Source: Acetobacteraceae bacterium (GTDB lineage: Bacteria > Pseudomonadota > Alphaproteobacteria > Acetobacterales > Acetobacteraceae). Taken from it: a stretch of DNA of 9,051 bases. The translations under genes were made by a program, and so were the position numbers. Shown here piece after piece: positions 5,947-9,051 of this stretch. The DNA is taken from assembly GCA_947478535.1 (NCBI GenBank), contig CANJXD010000210.1, forward strand, positions 1 to 9,051, in the 5' to 3' direction. Below the pieces are notes generated by a model that made no database searches, had not been told where the DNA came from, and was given only the letters and a program-made list of their open reading frames with translations. The first letter of the stretch is position 1. Each line of letters starts with the position of its first letter.

Positions 5947-6825
5947 GTGAGCGCGCAGATTCTCCAGCTCGCGGTGAATGCCCTGGCGGTGGGGTGCATC
6001 TATGCCGTCGTCGCCCTTTCCTTCGAGCTGGCGCATGAGGCGACGGGGGTGGTGAACTTCGCCACCGGGCAGCTGGTGATGGTGGGCGCGCTGCTCGGCA
6101 CCAGCGCCGTCGCCTTCACCGGCGCCAACATGCCGCTGAGCTACCTGATCGTGCTCGGCGGCATGGCGGTGCTGGGCATCGCCTTCTTCGCCGGCGCGCA
6201 CCTGCCGCTGAAGAACCAGCCGCCAATCACCATCGTGATCGGCACCGTCGGCATCGGCATCTTCATCCAGAACATCGCGCAGCTTGCCTGGGGGCCGCTG
6301 CCCTTCAGCATGCGCTCGCCGGTCGGGACCGGCAATGTTCAGTTCCTCGGCGTCGCCCTTCCCGCGCATGCGCTCTACGTCATCGCGGTGACGGTGGTGC
6401 TGATCGGCGCGGTGTACCTGCTGCTCTACCGGTCCTCGCTGGGCGCGCAGTTCCGCGCCCTGGCGCAGGACCCCGAGACGGCACGGCTGATGGGCATCCG
6501 CGTCGGCTTTCTCTACGCGCTGAACTGGATCATCGTCTGCGCGCTGGCCGGCATCAGCGGGCTGCTGATCGGGCCGATGTGGTTCACCGATGTCGGGATG
6601 GGCGACAGCATCGGGCTCAAGGCCTTCGCCGCGGCGATCATCGGTGGGCTGGGCAGCATTCCGGGCGCCATCCTGGGCGGGCTACTGGTGGGGGCGGCGG
6701 AGATCTTCGGCGCCTCCTACATCTCCTCCGCCTACAAGGACGCGCTGGTGTTTGCCATGATGTTCCTTTTCCTGCTGGTCCGTCCGCAGGGCATCTTCGG
6801 CGAGCGCATCGCGGAGCGGGCCTGA
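5947..6825 (+). CDS. livH: Branched-chain amino acid-type ABC transporter permease LivH
   Basis: A 292-residue inner-membrane permease with about eight hydrophobic segments, the usual LivH length. Family marks are LQLAVNALAVGCIYAVVAL (6-24), VVNFATGQLVMVGA (35-48), the cytoplasmic coupling-loop sequence FRALAQDPETARLMGI (169-184), and GLKAFAAAIIGGLGSIPGA (223-241), followed by a terminal VRPQGIFGE. GTG 5947 is preferred because it gives the standard LivH N-terminus; longer readings into the upstream gene are artefacts of an open frame. Only 4 nt separate it from the binding-protein stop, and the AAGGG there (5941-5945) is too close for a standard Shine-Dalgarno, so translation is probably coupled to the upstream gene. 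It forms the channel with LivM. Confidence 0.93.
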   Translation: MSAQILQLAVNALAVGCIYAVVALSFELAHEATGVVNFATGQLVMVGALLGTSAVAFTGANMPLSYLIVLGGMAVLGIAFFAGAHLPLKNQPPITIVIGTVGIGIFIQNIAQLAWGPLPFSMRSPVGTGNVQFLGVALPAHALYVIAVTVVLIGAVYLLLYRSSLGAQFRALAQDPETARLMGIRVGFLYALNWIIVCALAGISGLLIGPMWFTDVGMGDSIGLKAFAAAIIGGLGSIPGAILGGLLVGAAEIFGASYISSAYKDALVFAMMFLFLLVRPQGIFGERIAERA

Positions 6826-6829
6826 GGCG

Positions 6830-7780
6830 ATGCGAAGGCCCACGATCCTCCTGCTCGCGGCCCTGGTGCTTGCCGTCGCGCTGGCGCCGCCGCTCGTGCT
6901 GCCGCCCTACGACCTGCGGCTGATGGTGCTGGCGCTGATCTCCGCCATCGCGGTGATCGGGCTTGGCATCGCCTTCGGCTGGGCGGGCCTGGTGCAGCTC
7001 GGCCACGCCGCGCTGATCGGCGTGGGCGCCTATACCACCGCGCGGCTCGGCGTGAGCCACGGCTTTGGCTTCTGGACCGCCCTGCCCATCGCGGTGGCGC
7101 TCACCGCGCTGGTCTCCTTCGTCGTGGCGGTGCCGATGCTGCGCCTGCGCGGCCATTACCTGGCCCTGGCCACAGTGGGGCTGAACGTCACGCTCGAGAT
7201 CGTCGCGAAGAACTGGGTCGGGCTCACCGGCGGCTATGACGGCATCAGCGGCATCCCGCCCATCACGCTGCTCGGGCATGTGCTGGAGACGGACGCAGAA
7301 TACTACTACCTCTCGCTCGCCTTCCTGGTCGTTGCCGCACTGGCGGCGATGTCGCTGCGCGGCTCGCGCTTCGGCCGGGCGATGATCGCGATCCGCGACG
7401 ACGAACTCGCGGCCGGCGTGGCGGGCGTGGACGTGGTGCGGATGAAGGTGCTGGCCTTCGTGCTCTCGGGCGTCTTCGCGGCGGTCAGCGGCTGTCTCTA
7501 CGCGCATTATTCCCGATACATCTCGCCACAGGATTTCGACCTGCTGCGCTCCATCACCCTGCTGGTCATGCTGATCGTGGGCGGCGACCTTTCCGTCCCC
7601 GGGGCGATCGCCGGCGCCATCCTTCTGACCTTCGCGCCGGAGTGGATGCGCTTCCTCGGCGACGCCTACCTGGCCTTCTTCGGCGCCGCGATCGTGGTGG
7701 TGCTCGTGCTGCTGCCCGGCGGCATCGCGCAGCAGCTTCGCAACCTGACGCGCAGATGGGCGCGCCCGACCGATGGCTGA
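6830..7780 (+). CDS. livM: Branched-chain amino acid-type ABC transporter permease LivM
   Basis: A 316-residue polytopic inner-membrane protein, the second half of the channel. Recognisable segments are FGWAGLVQLGHAALIGVGAY (49-68), MLRLRGHYLALATVGLN (103-119), LTGGYDGISGIPP (132-144), the coupling loop SRFGRAMIAIRDDELAAGVAGV (179-200), and IVGGDLSVPGAIAGA (249-263). Length is normal for LivM without the extra N-terminal segment of the enteric protein. It begins 4 nt after the LivH stop, and its last 8 bases overlap the LivG start (ATGGCTGA, 7773-7780), so expression is tightly coupled. The C-terminus is short and basic (RNLTRRWARPTDG), as expected for a cytoplasmic tail. The substrate cannot be read from the permease. 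Confidence 0.93.
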   Translation: MRRPTILLLAALVLAVALAPPLVLPPYDLRLMVLALISAIAVIGLGIAFGWAGLVQLGHAALIGVGAYTTARLGVSHGFGFWTALPIAVALTALVSFVVAVPMLRLRGHYLALATVGLNVTLEIVAKNWVGLTGGYDGISGIPPITLLGHVLETDAEYYYLSLAFLVVAALAAMSLRGSRFGRAMIAIRDDELAAGVAGVDVVRMKVLAFVLSGVFAAVSGCLYAHYSRYISPQDFDLLRSITLLVMLIVGGDLSVPGAIAGAILLTFAPEWMRFLGDAYLAFFGAAIVVVLVLLPGGIAQQLRNLTRRWARPTDG

Positions 7781-8558
7781 GGGCGCGATCCTTTCGGTGC
7801 AGGGCCTGTCGAAGAGTTTCGGCGGCCTGAAGGCGGTGAGCGGCCTCGACCTCGCCATCTCGCGCGGCACCATCCTGGCGCTGATCGGGCCGAACGGCGC
7901 GGGCAAGAGCACGGCGGTGAACCTGATCGCCGGCGTCATCCGCCCCTCCGCCGGCGCGGTGCTGCTGGAGGGCGAGGAGCTGGCCGGCCGCAGCTCCTCG
8001 CACATCGCACGCAAGGGGCTGGTCCGCACCTTCCAGAACGGGCGGCTGTTCCATCGGCTGAGCGTGCTGGAGAACGTGCTCGTCGGCGCCCATGCCCGCT
8101 ACCGCACCGGCCTGCTCGGCACCGTGCTGCGCACCCAGGCGGCACGGCGGGAGGAGGCGGCGACGCGCGAGATCGCCATGCGGTTGCTCGCCGAGGTCGG
8201 GCTTGACCGCGACGCGCATCGCGACGTGCGGGAACTGCCCTATGGCAAGCAGCGTTGGCTCGAACTCGCCCGCGCGCTGATCCTCGAGCCCAGGGTGCTG
8301 ATGCTGGACGAACCCGCGGCCGGGCTGAACAGCGGCGAGGTCGAGGCGCTGATCGCCTATGTCAACGCCCTGCGCGCGCGCGGCCTCAGCATCCTGCTCA
8401 TCGAGCACAACATGGGTCTCGTCATGCGGCTCGCCGACCGCATCTGCGTGCTGAACTTCGGCGAGCGCATCGCGGAAGGCACGCCCGGCGACATCCGCGG
8501 CGACGAGCGCGTGATCGAGGCCTATCTGGGCCGGAAGGCAACCCATGCTGCGGTGTGA
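7773..8558 (+). CDS. livG: Branched-chain amino acid-type ABC transporter ATPase LivG
   Basis: A 261-residue cytoplasmic ATPase that drives the LivHM channel with LivF. Visible motifs are Walker A GPNGAGKS (39-46), Q-loop Gln88 in RTFQNGRLF, signature LPYGKQR (155-161, a variant of LSYGQQR), Walker B VLMLDE (175-180), the D-loop AAGLN that follows, and switch His212 in LIEHNMG. The insert between Q-loop and signature (GAHARYRTGLLGTVLRTQAARREE, roughly 105-128) is the region where LivG proteins of this type carry a longer helix. The start ATG lies inside the LivM coding end (8-bp overlap) and the last 14 bases overlap LivF. All catalytic residues are intact, so the protein should be active. 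Confidence 0.94.
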   Translation: MAEGAILSVQGLSKSFGGLKAVSGLDLAISRGTILALIGPNGAGKSTAVNLIAGVIRPSAGAVLLEGEELAGRSSSHIARKGLVRTFQNGRLFHRLSVLENVLVGAHARYRTGLLGTVLRTQAARREEAATREIAMRLLAEVGLDRDAHRDVRELPYGKQRWLELARALILEPRVLMLDEPAAGLNSGEVEALIAYVNALRARGLSILLIEHNMGLVMRLADRICVLNFGERIAEGTPGDIRGDERVIEAYLGRKATHAAV

Positions 8559-9051
8559 GAAGCTCACCGTCCATTACGGCACGCTGAAGGCGCTGGACGA
8601 TGTGACGCTGGAGGTCGGACGCGAGGAATGCGTCGCGCTGCTCGGCGCGAATGGCGCGGGCAAGACCACGCTGCTGCGCACCATCTCGGGCCTCGTGCGT
8701 CCGCGCGATGGCAGCATCAGCCTCGATGGCCAACCACTAGAGCGCATCGTGCCGGAGATGCGCGCGCGCGCCGGCCTCGCGCATGCGCCGGAGCGGCGGC
8801 GCATCTTTCCGGGCCTCACGGTGCTGGAGAATCTCGAAGTGGCGACGGCGACCTGGCGGCGTGGCCGCGCGCCGATACGCGGCGACCTCGACCATGTCTT
8901 CGCGCTGTTTCCGCGCCTGCATGAGCGGCAGACGCAGTATGGCTGGTCGCTCTCCGGCGGCGAGCAGCAGATGCTCGCGATCGCCCGCGCGCTGCTCCTC
9001 AACCCGAGCCTGTTGATCATGGACGAGCCGTCCGAGGGACTTGCCCCGATC
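8545..9051 (+). CDS. livF: Branched-chain amino acid-type ABC transporter ATPase LivF, C-terminus beyond window
   Basis: The first 169 codons of the second ATPase are present and the frame is open to the right edge; complete LivF is about 230-240 residues. Motifs are Walker A GANGAGKT (34-41), the Q-loop region HAPERRRIFPGLTV (80-93), where LivF proteins normally have PEGR in place of Gln, signature LSGGEQQ (136-142), and Walker B LLIMDEPSEGLAP (156-168). ATG 8545 is supported by GGAAGG (8533-8538) 6 nt upstream and by the family-like start; it overlaps LivG by 14 bp. It pairs with LivG as a heterodimer. The window shows no operon end; further catabolic genes could follow. Confidence 0.94.
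   Translation, partial: MLRCEKLTVHYGTLKALDDVTLEVGREECVALLGANGAGKTTLLRTISGLVRPRDGSISLDGQPLERIVPEMRARAGLAHAPERRRIFPGLTVLENLEVATATWRRGRAPIRGDLDHVFALFPRLHERQTQYGWSLSGGEQQMLAIARALLLNPSLLIMDEPSEGLAPI

Noticed and set aside
6638..8029. Minus-strand open frame (463 codons) opposite livH, livM and livG
   Set aside because: It crosses three real genes with intact motifs and has His/Arg/Gln-rich shadow composition.
8247..8269. LivG signature LPYGKQR as a defective ATPase motif
   Set aside because: Substitutions at these positions occur in active HAAT ATPases, and Walker A, Walker B, Q-loop and H-loop residues are all intact.

Overview
The window is a very GC-rich, densely coding stretch of bacterial chromosome. 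Strong GC bias at third codon positions, the HAAT-type (LivJHMGF) ABC operon, and a signal peptide of the style MMNISKRALLAGG...AQA suggest an alphaproteobacterium, most likely an Acetobacteraceae/Roseomonas-like member of the Rhodospirillales. This placement is inferred from style and gene content, not from a marker gene. I saw no tRNA, rRNA, CRISPR array, insertion sequence or phage gene, and no stretch over 300 bases lacks a gene.

Layout from left to right. (1) Positions 1-974, minus strand: the N-terminal 324 codons of a HyuA-type hydantoinase/5-oxoprolinase subunit, running off the left edge. (2) Positions 975-1123: a divergent regulatory region with several inverted repeats. (3) Positions 1124-2113, plus strand: a LysR-family regulator of GcvA type. 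(4) Positions 2086-3732, minus strand, overlapping the regulator tail to tail: a 548-residue protein made of two tandem alpha/beta-hydrolase domains, neither of which has a serine nucleophile. (5) Positions 3733-3903: a second divergent control region. It carries a 14-bp inverted repeat beside an extended -10 element facing right and, facing left, a possible Shine-Dalgarno-masking hairpin with a 13-codon upstream ORF. (6) Positions 3904-9051, plus strand: one tight operon of amidohydrolase, periplasmic binding protein, two LivH/LivM permeases, LivG ATPase and LivF ATPase. LivF is cut by the right edge.

Taken together the genes look like an uptake-and-breakdown unit. The ABC system would import a small amide, amino-acid-like or carboxylic compound. 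The HyuA-type enzyme (normally paired with HyuB, expected beyond the left edge), the amidohydrolase and the double alpha/beta-hydrolase are candidates for processing it, and the LysR protein is the likely substrate-responsive switch. The substrate cannot be read from the sequence.

The least ordinary parts are the double alpha/beta-hydrolase without catalytic triads, the amidohydrolase with an eroded metal site, and the small cis elements between the divergent genes.
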